Shown one piece after another: positions 1 to 8,872 of a stretch of DNA of 34,192 bases (position 1 is the first letter of the stretch; each line of letters begins with the position of its first letter). Location: contig JAZNSB010000019.1 in the NCBI GenBank assembly GCA_045590955.1, forward strand, positions 1 to 34,192, read 5' to 3'. Source of the stretch: JAZNSB01 sp045590955. Lineage in GTDB: Bacteria > Pseudomonadota > Alphaproteobacteria > RF32 > CAG-239. The translations under genes and the position numbers were made by a program. A model generated the notes under the pieces. That model searched no databases and was not told the DNA's origin. It worked only from the letters and a program-made list of their open reading frames with translations.

Positions 1-237
1 ACCACACTCATCGTGCGTGTGCCACCTTATACGTTATCTCTTTGCCATTGTCAATCCCTTTTTTTATCTTTTTTTTATTTTTTTTATCCCTGCTTATATC
101 TCATGTCAAAAACCCCCTAAATTTACACGATTTTTTAAAAAAATCGGATAAAATTTTTTTATTTTTTTGCTTTTTATTAACTTTATATTAATATGATGTA
201 TTATTAATATAGGCGAATAATAATGGGATAAGGCGAC
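1..237. other. AT-rich leader region before the first gene
   Basis: No convincing gene is visible. The stretch has long T runs (about 59-90) and a hairpin of AT pairs closed by CG at 128-146 (CGATTTTTT against AAAAAATCG), which could end transcription from an upstream gene. At 185-210 two 9-base arms, ATATTAATA and TATTAATAT, are separated by 8 bases, just upstream of the first gene; this could be an operator or part of an AT-rich promoter. Base composition makes such matches easy by chance, so no promoter is called. Confidence 0.4.
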
Positions 238-648
238 ATGAAAAGATACTTATATATATTAGCAATGGTTTTGACTGTTTGTTCTTGTGCAAAAAAGTTG
301 CCGTTGGCAGGTATGGATGGATCTGAAATCCCTCCGGCTTTTGCACATTTTCCCGATATTCCATTTCCAACAGACTCGTTTATAGATTTAAAAGAAACAA
401 GAGCTTTGGGAACAGGCGAAAATTGGGTTGGTTCTTTAGTGTTTACAACCCCTTATAACGCATCTTCCGTATATGACTTTTATTTGTCTGAATTACCCAA
501 GTTGCAATGGAAGGGCATTGCAACCGTTAGAGCCAACATTTCTCATTTAACATACATTAGAGATAAGAGAGCAATTCAGGTGTTGATTGAGAATCAGGGT
601 TTGGACAGTGCAAAAATTACGATTACGGCAATTCCACACGAAAATTAA
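238..648 (+). CDS. small predicted lipoprotein, unknown function
   Basis: 136 residues. The N-terminus has a basic start, a hydrophobic stretch and a lipobox-like V-C-S-C with the lipidated cysteine probably Cys17, so the product should be a membrane-anchored periplasmic lipoprotein. The rest (about 35-133) looks like one compact alpha/beta domain: a segment with PDIPFP, a G-x-x-W-x-G turn, a helix containing VYDFYLSELP, then strands ending in the ITITAIP segment. I recognise no named family. It precedes the VirB6 block on the same strand with a 165-base gap, so it may or may not be co-transcribed. The start follows a purine-rich GGGATAAGG. Confidence 0.8.
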   Translation: MKRYLYILAMVLTVCSCAKKLPLAGMDGSEIPPAFAHFPDIPFPTDSFIDLKETRALGTGENWVGSLVFTTPYNASSVYDFYLSELPKLQWKGIATVRANISHLTYIRDKRAIQVLIENQGLDSAKITITAIPHEN

Positions 649-813
649 TCTGAAAAATCAGTTTTTCTTTAACATATATTAAACTTTTTGTTTTATGATA
701 TCCTCCGGATGAGTATGTGTTTGCTTTTGTCAAAATGCAGACTGTTAATTTAATGAAAGTGTAACACTAATACTTTTTTCTTTGTGATACAATAAAGAAA
801 CTAGGAGAACGCA
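649..813. promoter_or_regulatory. intergenic region before the VirB6 operon, possible operator
   Basis: Holds a short weak hairpin followed by T residues (CTGA, four A, TCAG at 650-661), which may be a poor terminator for the lipoprotein gene. A perfect 11-base palindrome around a central A (AGTGT-A-ACACT, 758-768) lies about 20 bases upstream of a TACAAT -10-like hexamer at 788-793. No good -35 box was found at standard spacing. The palindrome is a candidate regulator site for the VirB6 operon; this is inference. Confidence 0.3.
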
Positions 814-1002
814 ATGCGTAGTTTTTTGATAAACATATTGATAATTGCCGGTATTTTTTTGGCATTTGCACTAGATTTGTTTGAAGTATTTACATCAAAA
901 ATCACTACCGTAGCAACAATTGTGTTCTTAATTGTATTGTTTGTAATTGCGTGGAAAAAAGTTGGAAGCCCTTTTGGCAATAAAGGAGAAAAAAATGACT
1001 AA
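814..1002 (+). CDS. small two-helix membrane protein at the head of the VirB6 operon
   Basis: 62 residues. Two hydrophobic segments (about 5-23 and 30-47) are followed by a short charged tail. A ribosome site AGGAG sits just upstream (TAGGAGAACGC before the ATG). Its stop overlaps the start of the next gene by 8 bases, so the two are translationally coupled. Size and two-helix layout resemble a mature VirB2/TrbC pilin subunit or a short VirB3, both found near VirB6 in T4SS operons, but there is no cleavable leader and no diagnostic motif, so I give no symbol. It could also be an unrelated accessory membrane protein. Confidence 0.7.
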   Translation: MRSFLINILIIAGIFLAFALDLFEVFTSKITTVATIVFLIVLFVIAWKKVGSPFGNKGEKND

Positions 1003-2509
1003 AACTAAATGTAACTTTTTGCTGTTTTTTCTTACTTTATTAGTAGCAATATCTTGTTTATTGCCAACAGAGGTTATGGCAAAATCAAAAAGAACAGAAA
1101 TTTTTTTACGCTATGGCAAAGAAAAAGATACTAGTAAAGAATTTTGCCTTAAAGTTACAGAACAAAAAAGAAGAATCGTTGAAGATGGCAACAAAATTGA
1201 GGTAGAAGAGCCTGGTTGGCTTAGTCAAAAACTTTTTGGAGATGCAAATATAGATGCCGAGTTCTGTTACGATAAAGAAGACATGCAAACCTATAGGAAA
1301 CAAGGGAACCGAAATGTAGGTTGCGTTCCATATCCAGTTAAAGTAAAAGAATCCGGTGGATGTTTTTTATGCCCATTGTTTAAGGTGGTATATGATGCAA
1401 TGAACAAGGTTGCGACCCAATCTTTTAAAACTTTTGGCAAACCCATGTCTTTTGTGGTTTCTATTGCTATTGCCTTGGCAATTGGTTTAACAACTTTGCC
1501 ACATGTATCATCTTTTGGAGCAAAAACATCTGACAAATATCTTAATGCTGTTTTGGTTTGGGCGTTTAAGCTGATAATTGTATTTACACTGTTAAATAAC
1601 CCCGATGCCATTTATGATTTATTTGTAATTCCCGTATTAATGACCGGTCTTGATTTTGGGCAGGCCATGCTGGTTGGAGATGACATTGCTCCGGTAGATG
1701 TAAACTTAACAACTACTACCGGATTGCTATCTACACAGTTATATGCAAAATTGGAACAATATCTGACAAATTTGCAAGATTCTTTGCGAGCCACAAGATC
1801 TATAGGTTCTGTGTTAATGTGTAATGGACTGAAGAGCACAGGAATTTTGCCAGATTTAGGAATGATGGTTCAAGGCGTTATCATTTACATTGTTTGCTTA
1901 TTGTTGATAATTTCTTTTGGTTTTTATTTGATAGATACCGTTGTACAAATTGGAATTGTTGGAGCAATGATACCATTTTGTATTGCGTGTTGGCCATTTA
2001 AAAAGACCAAAAAATTCACAGACACAGGGTTTAATATGTTTATGAACTCTTTCTTCAATTTTGTGTGTATGGGAGTTGTTATAAGAATTGTTTGCGACTT
2101 AATCAAGAAAGCTCTGGATAATCAAACTGTTAAAAATTTAGTTTATAGTGACGAATCTGAAACCGGGCATTATGTGGATTCAACCGTTACCGAAGTGTTG
2201 GAAGGTGGCGGTTCAATATCTGCCATTGGAGATGCAATAGATCTGTTTAGTGTCAACTTTTTGATTTTGCTTTGTGCTTGTATCTTTGCATATAAATTTG
2301 CAGGAACGGCTTCTCAGATTGCCGGTAAATTCTCCGGCGTAACAGCATTCAAACCAATTGGTAGCGAAATTGGAGGAATGGCTGTATCTGCTGCAGTAAA
2401 ACCAGGAAAAGCTGCCGTGGGAGCTGCCAAAGCAGGTGTAAAAAACAAACTTAATCAAGCCTTTGCCAACGGAAAACAAGGTAAGGCAACGGCAAGAGCA
2501 GCACGTTAG
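995..2509 (+). CDS. VirB6/TrbL-like T4SS inner-membrane protein, paralogue 1
   Basis: 504 residues from the ATG at 995; AAAGGAG at 982-988 and the N-terminal signal sequence (1 to about 29, ending in VMA) support this start over one further upstream. VirB6 proteins are polytopic inner-membrane components of the T4SS channel base. After the signal comes a charged periplasmic stretch, a C-x-x-C pair (Cys123, Cys126), then a polytopic core. The core contains the pattern shared by all four paralogues: a hydrophobic helix beginning I/L-D, a proline, then W/Y-x-F-K-x-T-K/R (here CWPFKKTKK). The C-terminal tail is rich in Ala, Gly and Lys. It is first of four tandem copies, 8 bases before the next start. 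Confidence 0.85.
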   Translation: MTKTKCNFLLFFLTLLVAISCLLPTEVMAKSKRTEIFLRYGKEKDTSKEFCLKVTEQKRRIVEDGNKIEVEEPGWLSQKLFGDANIDAEFCYDKEDMQTYRKQGNRNVGCVPYPVKVKESGGCFLCPLFKVVYDAMNKVATQSFKTFGKPMSFVVSIAIALAIGLTTLPHVSSFGAKTSDKYLNAVLVWAFKLIIVFTLLNNPDAIYDLFVIPVLMTGLDFGQAMLVGDDIAPVDVNLTTTTGLLSTQLYAKLEQYLTNLQDSLRATRSIGSVLMCNGLKSTGILPDLGMMVQGVIIYIVCLLLIISFGFYLIDTVVQIGIVGAMIPFCIACWPFKKTKKFTDTGFNMFMNSFFNFVCMGVVIRIVCDLIKKALDNQTVKNLVYSDESETGHYVDSTVTEVLEGGGSISAIGDAIDLFSVNFLILLCACIFAYKFAGTASQIAGKFSGVTAFKPIGSEIGGMAVSAAVKPGKAAVGAAKAGVKNKLNQAFANGKQGKATARAAR

Positions 2510-2517
2510 GAGAAAAC

Positions 2518-3774
2518 ATGAACTGGAAACCGGACATAGCAAAAATTTTGAGGACAATACTTTTGTTATTGCCAATCATCTTGCTTTTGGCCGGATGCGA
2601 CAGTGACACTTCTGATGGAAAAAGTGCTGAACAGTTGGCAAAAGAACACTCTGAATGTTTCCAAGCTGACGTGTTAAAGTTGATGTATGACACCATGGGC
2701 AAAATGGCCATGGATTTGTATAAAGTAATATCTCAAGGTGCTCTTACTTTTTCAATGGTGATGTTTGCCGTATGGTTTTCTGTTAAAATAATTGTTTTTG
2801 TCAGCTCATTAAAACCGCCTCCTTCAGGAGAGTTTTGGAATGATACTTTGCGACAATTGTTTTTATGTTTGGTTTGCGGAATTTTGGCATCTTCTACCAA
2901 TGGGTTGCTTTGGGTGTTAAACTACCTTATATTTCCTATTTTTAATGCCTTTTTGGAAATGGGCGGACAAATACTAAGTGTTGTGGACACACAAGGCAAA
3001 ACCATAACTTTGTTTGACGAACCAATAACCACACAAGATTTTGTATGTTCCACAAAAAATATGTTTGTTGGAGCAACCGCCAGCGAATCCGGTTTTCCTG
3101 ACTCTACACAAAAAATGATGAGCTGTTTGGCTTGTGCAATTTCTGATAGAATTAATGTTGGCTTAAGAATAGCTTTGCTCATATTTGGCATGTGGACCAT
3201 AACATCAATTCTTATAGGTATTTTGCTTGTTCTGTTTTTGGTAATTGTTAAATTTGCGTTTGTATTTTATGTGATTGATGCATTGTTCAAATTTACCATG
3301 ATGGTAGTATTGTTGCCAATTTTGATTATCTGCTATGCATTTAAGTTTACACGTGAAAAAGCTACTTTGGCATTTAAAGAAATGCTGGCTGCGTCTGTAT
3401 TTATGGCTTCAATTGCCATAATATTGGCAACTATCTTACTAACCTTGATGACCATGCTTACTGACAAATCTTTGTTTGGCGGCGATTATTGGAAAAACTG
3501 GTTTTCTCCGGCAATCTTTTGTTTGTTGTTGGTAGGATTTTTGCTACAAAAATCTATGGGCATGGCTCAAAGCTTATCTCCAAAAATTGCCGGAGCAAAA
3601 CTTAGTGCAAAAGTTCAAGCAAAACTTGCAGGTGCGGCAGCTGGTGCTGTTGGATTGGTTGGAACATTGGTCACTTTGGGCGGAGCAGCACCAATTGCCA
3701 AAAAAGCAACAGATGCTGCAATGAAAGCTGCTTCAAAAATGGCTGAAGAAGCTAACAAGAATGCAGAAAAATAA
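2518..3774 (+). CDS. VirB6/TrbL-like T4SS inner-membrane protein, paralogue 2 (lipoprotein-type N-terminus)
   Basis: 418 residues, with TTAGGAG before the ATG. The N-terminal helix ends in L-L-A-G-C (Cys27), a textbook lipobox, which is unusual for a polytopic VirB6. The family pattern follows: an amphipathic segment (LKLMYDTMGKMA), several membrane helices, and the conserved block with a proline and A-F-K-F-T-R-E-K. The C-terminal region is Ala/Lys-rich. Unlike the other three it lacks the C-x-x-C pair and keeps a single Cys47 there. It is the smallest copy and probably co-transcribed with its neighbours (8- and 11-base gaps). VirB6 identity is from topology and motifs shared with its paralogues. 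Confidence 0.82.
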   Translation: MNWKPDIAKILRTILLLLPIILLLAGCDSDTSDGKSAEQLAKEHSECFQADVLKLMYDTMGKMAMDLYKVISQGALTFSMVMFAVWFSVKIIVFVSSLKPPPSGEFWNDTLRQLFLCLVCGILASSTNGLLWVLNYLIFPIFNAFLEMGGQILSVVDTQGKTITLFDEPITTQDFVCSTKNMFVGATASESGFPDSTQKMMSCLACAISDRINVGLRIALLIFGMWTITSILIGILLVLFLVIVKFAFVFYVIDALFKFTMMVVLLPILIICYAFKFTREKATLAFKEMLAASVFMASIAIILATILLTLMTMLTDKSLFGGDYWKNWFSPAIFCLLLVGFLLQKSMGMAQSLSPKIAGAKLSAKVQAKLAGAAAGAVGLVGTLVTLGGAAPIAKKATDAAMKAASKMAEEANKNAEK

Positions 3775-3785
3775 AAAGGTGCAAA

Positions 3786-5453
3786 ATGAAGAAAACTTGG
3801 AACAACATACTTGATAAAATCGGCACAAAGACTGTTATTCTCAGTGCTTTGTTGTTGGTGGCTTTAATGTTGTTACCAACTGATGTTCTTGCAGAAATAC
3901 CCAATACGTCAGAAATAGAAGCAAGTTATAACAGGTCTTGTTTCGGATGTAAGGTTTTACAAATTTTGCTTTCTTCTTTTATGACAGCAGCAGCAAAAAC
4001 TTATAATATTACATCTGGAATAGGAAGTGCTTTGCTCAAAATAATTACCCCTTTGACAATTGCTTTTATCATTATAGATAAAGTACGCTCTTTTGACAAA
4101 GTGGAACCTGCAGACATTCTAAGCTCTGTAGCAATTTTATTGTTCAAAGTGGGACTTGCTTTTATTATTTTGAATGCCGGAATCGGAGTTTTGGTGTCTT
4201 ATTTTGTAACACCGCTAATAAATGCCGGATTGGACTTTGGGAATGCATTGTTGGCAAACAAAGAAACTTTTAGCAACCCACCGATTCCATATAGTGGAGA
4301 TACATCAGTAGTAGCGGCCTCAACTCTAAACAAACTGTTGGCTTTTGTGGGTAATGCAGAAAATAAAGTTAAAAATTCTATGATCATTGGTAATGCCATA
4401 ATGAAATTTGCAATTAGCGATGGCCTATGGGTTGACTTTGGACCAATTAAAATTCCTGATTTATTTAAACTTTTAATTGGTTTTTTATTATGGCTTATCG
4501 GATTATTGATGTCATTATCCGTATCTTATTACCTGCTGGATATTGCCGTCACCCTTGCAATGGTCATTATCTTTTTGCCAATTGCAATAGGAGTATGGCC
4601 ATTTAACATTACCAAAGGCAAAATAGAAATATGCGTGAGTGCTATTATAAATGTTGCCGGTTTGTTTGCATTCTTGTCAATTACAGCATCTGTTGGTTTA
4701 GCTCTAATTGAATCTGCATTTAATCAAGCTGTAGGAACAAATAACGGATCTGCAGATTTAATTAAATATATTAAAAACGGCGATGCAAGTAAGGTTGATG
4801 ACATCTTAAGCATATGGTCAGTGGGTGTTCTAATGATTTTTGCTTGCACAATATATGCCTATAAATTGTTCCAAACGGCTAAAGAACAAAATGATAAATT
4901 CTTTGGCGGAAATTTGGGGCTTGGAGATGCTATGCATGAAATGGCTGCTAAAGGAGCTGAATTTGTAACAAAAATGGCAAAAAGCAACCTTAGTAAGGCC
5001 GGTAGTAAAATAAAAGAAAAGATCAAAGATACAAAGGCATATCAAAACGCAAAAAAATATGTAAAATCTAAAAAAGCAGAAGTTGTGCATTGGGCACATA
5101 ACAACAAAGTGGCTAGGGGATTACAGTCCGCACACCATTTTGTAGAAGAAAAGGCCGTAAAACTTAGATCTGACTTTATGAATAATACCAAACTCGGAAG
5201 GTTCTCGCACAAAGTTGGAGCAAAAGTGCGTCAGGTTAAAGATGATGCAAAATTTGCAATAAGTGCAAAACTTGATCCAATTGTTGATGAACATCAAAAA
5301 GCCAAGTTGCGTAGAGCTGAAAAAAGGCAAATCCGTGCCAGCATTTTTCATCAAAAAGTATATAATGCTACCGCCAATGTGAAAGAAGGCTTGCAAAAAT
5401 TGTTTGGCGGAAAAACAGAACGTAGAATTCCGCGAGACCATGACTGGGAGTAG
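3786..5453 (+). CDS. VirB6/TrbL-like T4SS inner-membrane protein, paralogue 3
   Basis: 555 residues. A signal peptide ends near V-L-A (residue 36). Cys52 and Cys55 form the C-x-x-C seen in copies 1 and 4. The membrane core (about 60-390) includes the family block VWPFNITKGK and the L-I-N-A-G-L-D-F-G-N-A-L segment, which has clear counterparts in copy 1. From about residue 410 the tail is strongly basic and predicted helical (many Lys, Arg, His), roughly 140 residues, and probably cytoplasmic or bound to an acidic partner; that location is inference. It sits between copies 2 and 4 with 11- and 14-base gaps. Confidence 0.85.
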   Translation: MKKTWNNILDKIGTKTVILSALLLVALMLLPTDVLAEIPNTSEIEASYNRSCFGCKVLQILLSSFMTAAAKTYNITSGIGSALLKIITPLTIAFIIIDKVRSFDKVEPADILSSVAILLFKVGLAFIILNAGIGVLVSYFVTPLINAGLDFGNALLANKETFSNPPIPYSGDTSVVAASTLNKLLAFVGNAENKVKNSMIIGNAIMKFAISDGLWVDFGPIKIPDLFKLLIGFLLWLIGLLMSLSVSYYLLDIAVTLAMVIIFLPIAIGVWPFNITKGKIEICVSAIINVAGLFAFLSITASVGLALIESAFNQAVGTNNGSADLIKYIKNGDASKVDDILSIWSVGVLMIFACTIYAYKLFQTAKEQNDKFFGGNLGLGDAMHEMAAKGAEFVTKMAKSNLSKAGSKIKEKIKDTKAYQNAKKYVKSKKAEVVHWAHNNKVARGLQSAHHFVEEKAVKLRSDFMNNTKLGRFSHKVGAKVRQVKDDAKFAISAKLDPIVDEHQKAKLRRAEKRQIRASIFHQKVYNATANVKEGLQKLFGGKTERRIPRDHDWE

Positions 5454-5467
5454 GATAGGAGATAAAT

Positions 5468-8400
5468 ATGATTAAAAAATATGCAAAATTGTTAATTATA
5501 TTTATTACAGCAATGTTTGTTACAAATATTGTTTTGGATATTACTGCACCTAATTTGGCCTTTGCTGATGAGGAAGAACTTACTTATGAAGATGTTGCTG
5601 AAGATGCAAACGTTGCTTCTGCACATAAATGCGCTCCGTCAAAATATAAAGCCCAGTTTAAAAATTGTCTTTTCTGTGATTTGTTTACAGTTTTTTATTC
5701 TGCCGTAAGTACTGTTGCAGCAAAAGCTTTTAAAACTTTTGCCAATCCTGTGGCAATGGTAGTAGAAATTGGTTTTGCGTTGTGGATTGCATTTAAAATA
5801 ATTACTTTTGTATCTTCTATGTCTTCTGTAAGTTCCGCAAATTTGTTGAAAGAAATTTTAACTCAGGCATTTTTGGTGGTTGTGGTACTGTTCTTCTTGA
5901 GAACAGATTTAACCGTGTTTATGCAATACTTCTTTGAACCCATATTTAATACCGGATTTAAATTGGCAGAAATGATAATGGGTAATAGCGCTGGAGCAAA
6001 ACTGAAATCATGTAATGTACAAGAATGGGTAGCAAAACTGCCTGGGGCTGAAGGGAAATATGCATCCGGCGGATTGCCCGTATCTATGGGAGAAAGTATA
6101 TTGTGTCTGATTGCCGTATTGCAATCAAAAGTGGAACAAATCATGAACTTTGGCCAGTCTTTAATGTGTATTGGCTGGAGGATAAAAAAAGTTTTATTGT
6201 TCTTGCCCAATATCCTATACGTTCTATCTGGAGCAGGATTATATGTGGCAGGATTTATTTTGATGTTGATGTTCCCGTTCTTACTGTTGGACTCTGTAAT
6301 GGATTTGGCAATTTCCGTTGCATTATTACCAGCAGCTTTGGGAGCTTGGCTGTTTAAAAACACAAGAAAATATACTTCTATTGTATTTAATACTTTTTTA
6401 ACCACGTCTTTAACATTCTTGTTCTTCTCGCTTATAATTTCCATTGTCGCTGCTGCAATAGACAATGTATTGGGGGGAATAGATACTTCCGGACTGGATA
6501 GTAATGTAGATAAAATATTGGATCTGCTTGGATTTAGAGGCTTTGTATTTACCAAAATACTCTTTGTATTGTTTATGGGCTATGCAATGCTTGATTTGGC
6601 ATCCGATTTTGCAAGCACTTTCGGCAGTGGCGGATTTAATTTAGATACTGCAAGACAGGTGGGGGGAGTAATGACAGAACCATTTGTAAAGGCCGGAAAA
6701 GCTGTTACTACAGCCATTGGTTCTAAGGTAAAAGGATATGTTTCTGATTTGGCACAAAAAAGGGCAAACAGACGTAACTTAAAGCGACAAAAACGTATAT
6801 ATAGCAGAGCAGAACGACGTTTTAACAGATCTTCAAAACAAGTTGTAAATCCGGATGGTTCTGTTTCTGTAGCCGGTCGTTTTGGAAAAACGTATACAAG
6901 AAATGAAGACGGAACTTTTACTGTGTCTCAGAAACGATTATTCTCCAGTAACTTGAAAAGTTCAAAAACATATAATGTAGAAAGAGGTGCTGATGGGAAA
7001 ATCAGAACCTTTGAAGCAGAATTTAATCAATTTAAGCTTAACGGCTCAACCGTTACAACAAATATAGATGATACAACTACAAGCGTATCTGCAACAGATA
7101 AAAATGGGCAAGTACTATATAGTAGTGCTGTTTATAATAGAACAAAAGGTGATAATTTGGTTGACGACTATGGTAATGTTAACCAAAGAGCACATGACCG
7201 TTTATATATGCAAGCCTATGATGCAGAGCAAAAAATGCGTTGGCTAGAAAGTAACGAAAGATTGTTTGGCAAGACAGAAGCTGAAATACAAAATAATCCA
7301 GAGATCATAAAAGCAAGACAAGAATATGAAAGACAATTGAAAAAAGCTGATACTGCTTTGATGCGAGAGTTATCTGCAAGTTTCTTTAACGATCCAAATT
7401 TGTCCGCAATGATTGGCGACCCTAAAATATCATACAGTAAAGATGAAAACGGAAACAGGGTGGTTACCTTTACAAGTACTGACAAAAAAGGAAATACCAA
7501 AACCGTGACGATGAGTGGAAGCGGAATACAACGCAAGCTTGAAATAACACAATTAAATGCCAAAGGAGAAGGAACAAGAGCCGTATCTGACGGAAAAACC
7601 TTCTTACAACAATCCATAGAGCTTAATGAACACCCTGAAACCAGAAAAAAACCTGTTAATGGAAGATATAATCAAGAAGGTGGCAAAGCTTTGGAAAAGC
7701 TAAGTTTATCTGGTCAAATCAACGTTGCAGAAAGAACATTACAAACACTTGAAACTAACGCAAGAGAAATGATGTCAGAAGAAGAAGCGCAGAGAGATCC
7801 ATTTGTTGAAGGAGCAAGAAAAAATCTTGAAGAATTACAACAAGAACAAGCTCAAAAACAAGATGACATTGCTAAAAGAGCAACAGCAGAAGCAGATAAA
7901 CGCTTCGGACAACAAATAAAAGACGCTCAGGAAGAAGTGCGTATTCATGAGACGGCAGCCAGAGCACACTATAATGCAACAGGTGATGAAATAAAAAATG
8001 ATCCGAATGTTGTAGAAGCCCAAAAAAAGCTTGATAATCTGTTACAAATGCATGAAAAAGAAAAAGAATTGGCGCAAGAAAGAATAGCTAAGGAAGAAGC
8101 TCTTGAAAATGAGAAAAAAATACGCTCTACCATGGCAAATGTAATCAGAGAAACAACTAACCAACCTTTTGATGCTTCCGGTGGCAATCTAAGCGTAGGC
8201 ATTGATGCAAACGGCAATCAGTTTTATACTATAGAATACTCTACTCAAAAAGGAATGGGAACTGAGGAACATAAGCAAGCAACCGTTACCGTGGTAAACG
8301 GAGTGGCGCAAGTTGATATAACATATACAAAAGGTAATGATGTTCATAAAATTGTTAATGACGGCAAAACAATTCATGAAGAGTTTAACCCCGGAGATAA

Positions 8401-8746
8401 ATATAGAGTCAAAACCGTTGCAGCCGGATTTAACCCCAATTTAACTGCGCATCTAAATCATGCCGAAGTAGGAACTCTCGGATATGTAAATGCATCACTA
8501 ATTACATCTTTCAATGATTCTTTGCTTAGCGAAGAAGATAAGGCGTTGCTTGTTGATTTTCAATCAACCCAAGCCGGTAGCAGTAAAAATGTTTGGTTAG
8601 ATGCCTTTCTTGAAGGTTTGTCAAAACCTAATCGCCCTTCAAACACAAAAAATGATGCAGATGCACGTTGGTGGCAAGAATTTGAAGAGGAACAAGAATT
8701 AGAAAGAAAAAGAGCTGAAGCAGAAATAAATAACCCTGAACAATAA
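5468..8746 (+). CDS. giant VirB6/TrbL-like protein with long C-terminal extension, paralogue 4
   Basis: 1092 residues. A signal peptide ends near A-F-A (about 33). Cys67 and Cys70 form the C-x-x-C motif. The polytopic core spans about 70-395 and includes the family block A-W-L-F-K-N-T-R-K. The remaining 700 residues are hydrophilic. A basic stretch (about 415-455) comes first, then two segments that look like strand-rich units (about 455-560 and 650-720, with NPDGSV and DENGNR turns), then a charged coiled-coil region rich in Glu/Lys/Gln (about 750-900). A third strand-rich unit (about 905-1010) and a Glu/Arg tail close the protein. Long extensions on one VirB6 copy are known in Rickettsiales T4SS. 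It is last in the VirB6 operon. Confidence 0.85.
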   Translation: MIKKYAKLLIIFITAMFVTNIVLDITAPNLAFADEEELTYEDVAEDANVASAHKCAPSKYKAQFKNCLFCDLFTVFYSAVSTVAAKAFKTFANPVAMVVEIGFALWIAFKIITFVSSMSSVSSANLLKEILTQAFLVVVVLFFLRTDLTVFMQYFFEPIFNTGFKLAEMIMGNSAGAKLKSCNVQEWVAKLPGAEGKYASGGLPVSMGESILCLIAVLQSKVEQIMNFGQSLMCIGWRIKKVLLFLPNILYVLSGAGLYVAGFILMLMFPFLLLDSVMDLAISVALLPAALGAWLFKNTRKYTSIVFNTFLTTSLTFLFFSLIISIVAAAIDNVLGGIDTSGLDSNVDKILDLLGFRGFVFTKILFVLFMGYAMLDLASDFASTFGSGGFNLDTARQVGGVMTEPFVKAGKAVTTAIGSKVKGYVSDLAQKRANRRNLKRQKRIYSRAERRFNRSSKQVVNPDGSVSVAGRFGKTYTRNEDGTFTVSQKRLFSSNLKSSKTYNVERGADGKIRTFEAEFNQFKLNGSTVTTNIDDTTTSVSATDKNGQVLYSSAVYNRTKGDNLVDDYGNVNQRAHDRLYMQAYDAEQKMRWLESNERLFGKTEAEIQNNPEIIKARQEYERQLKKADTALMRELSASFFNDPNLSAMIGDPKISYSKDENGNRVVTFTSTDKKGNTKTVTMSGSGIQRKLEITQLNAKGEGTRAVSDGKTFLQQSIELNEHPETRKKPVNGRYNQEGGKALEKLSLSGQINVAERTLQTLETNAREMMSEEEAQRDPFVEGARKNLEELQQEQAQKQDDIAKRATAEADKRFGQQIKDAQEEVRIHETAARAHYNATGDEIKNDPNVVEAQKKLDNLLQMHEKEKELAQERIAKEEALENEKKIRSTMANVIRETTNQPFDASGGNLSVGIDANGNQFYTIEYSTQKGMGTEEHKQATVTVVNGVAQVDITYTKGNDVHKIVNDGKTIHEEFNPGDKYRVKTVAAGFNPNLTAHLNHAEVGTLGYVNASLITSFNDSLLSEEDKALLVDFQSTQAGSSKNVWLDAFLEGLSKPNRPSNTKNDADARWWQEFEEEQELERKRAEAEINNPEQ

Positions 8747-8810
8747 AAATTTCTGAAATATAAAAATATACAAATTATACACTTTTTTTGACATATTGGA
8801 CAACATTTGC

Positions 8811-8839
8811 TTGATTATTGTCTATCTTGTTTATATGAT
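8811..8839 (+). promoter_or_regulatory. candidate promoter for the double-XRE regulator
   Basis: A TTGATT hexamer (8811-8816) lies 17 bases before TATGAT (8834-8839), followed 28 bases later by AAGGGG (8861-8866), the ribosome site of the regulator. A second possible -35 box, TTGACA, is at 8788-8793. Short inverted arms GACAA (8799-8803) and TTGTC (8818-8822) flank the TTGATT box and could be an autoregulatory operator. These assignments are from consensus only. Confidence 0.4.
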
Positions 8840-8872
8840 TAGCATAGTTTTTATGTAAATAAGGGGTATGTC

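Noticed and set aside
1..120. Open plus-strand frame at the left edge
   Set aside because: It reads mostly Phe/Leu/Tyr from T runs, unlike a real protein end.
947..994. Upstream ATG extending the first VirB6 by 16 residues
   Set aside because: It would place a charged segment before the signal peptide and overlap the small membrane gene; the ATG at 995 has AAAGGAG at good spacing.
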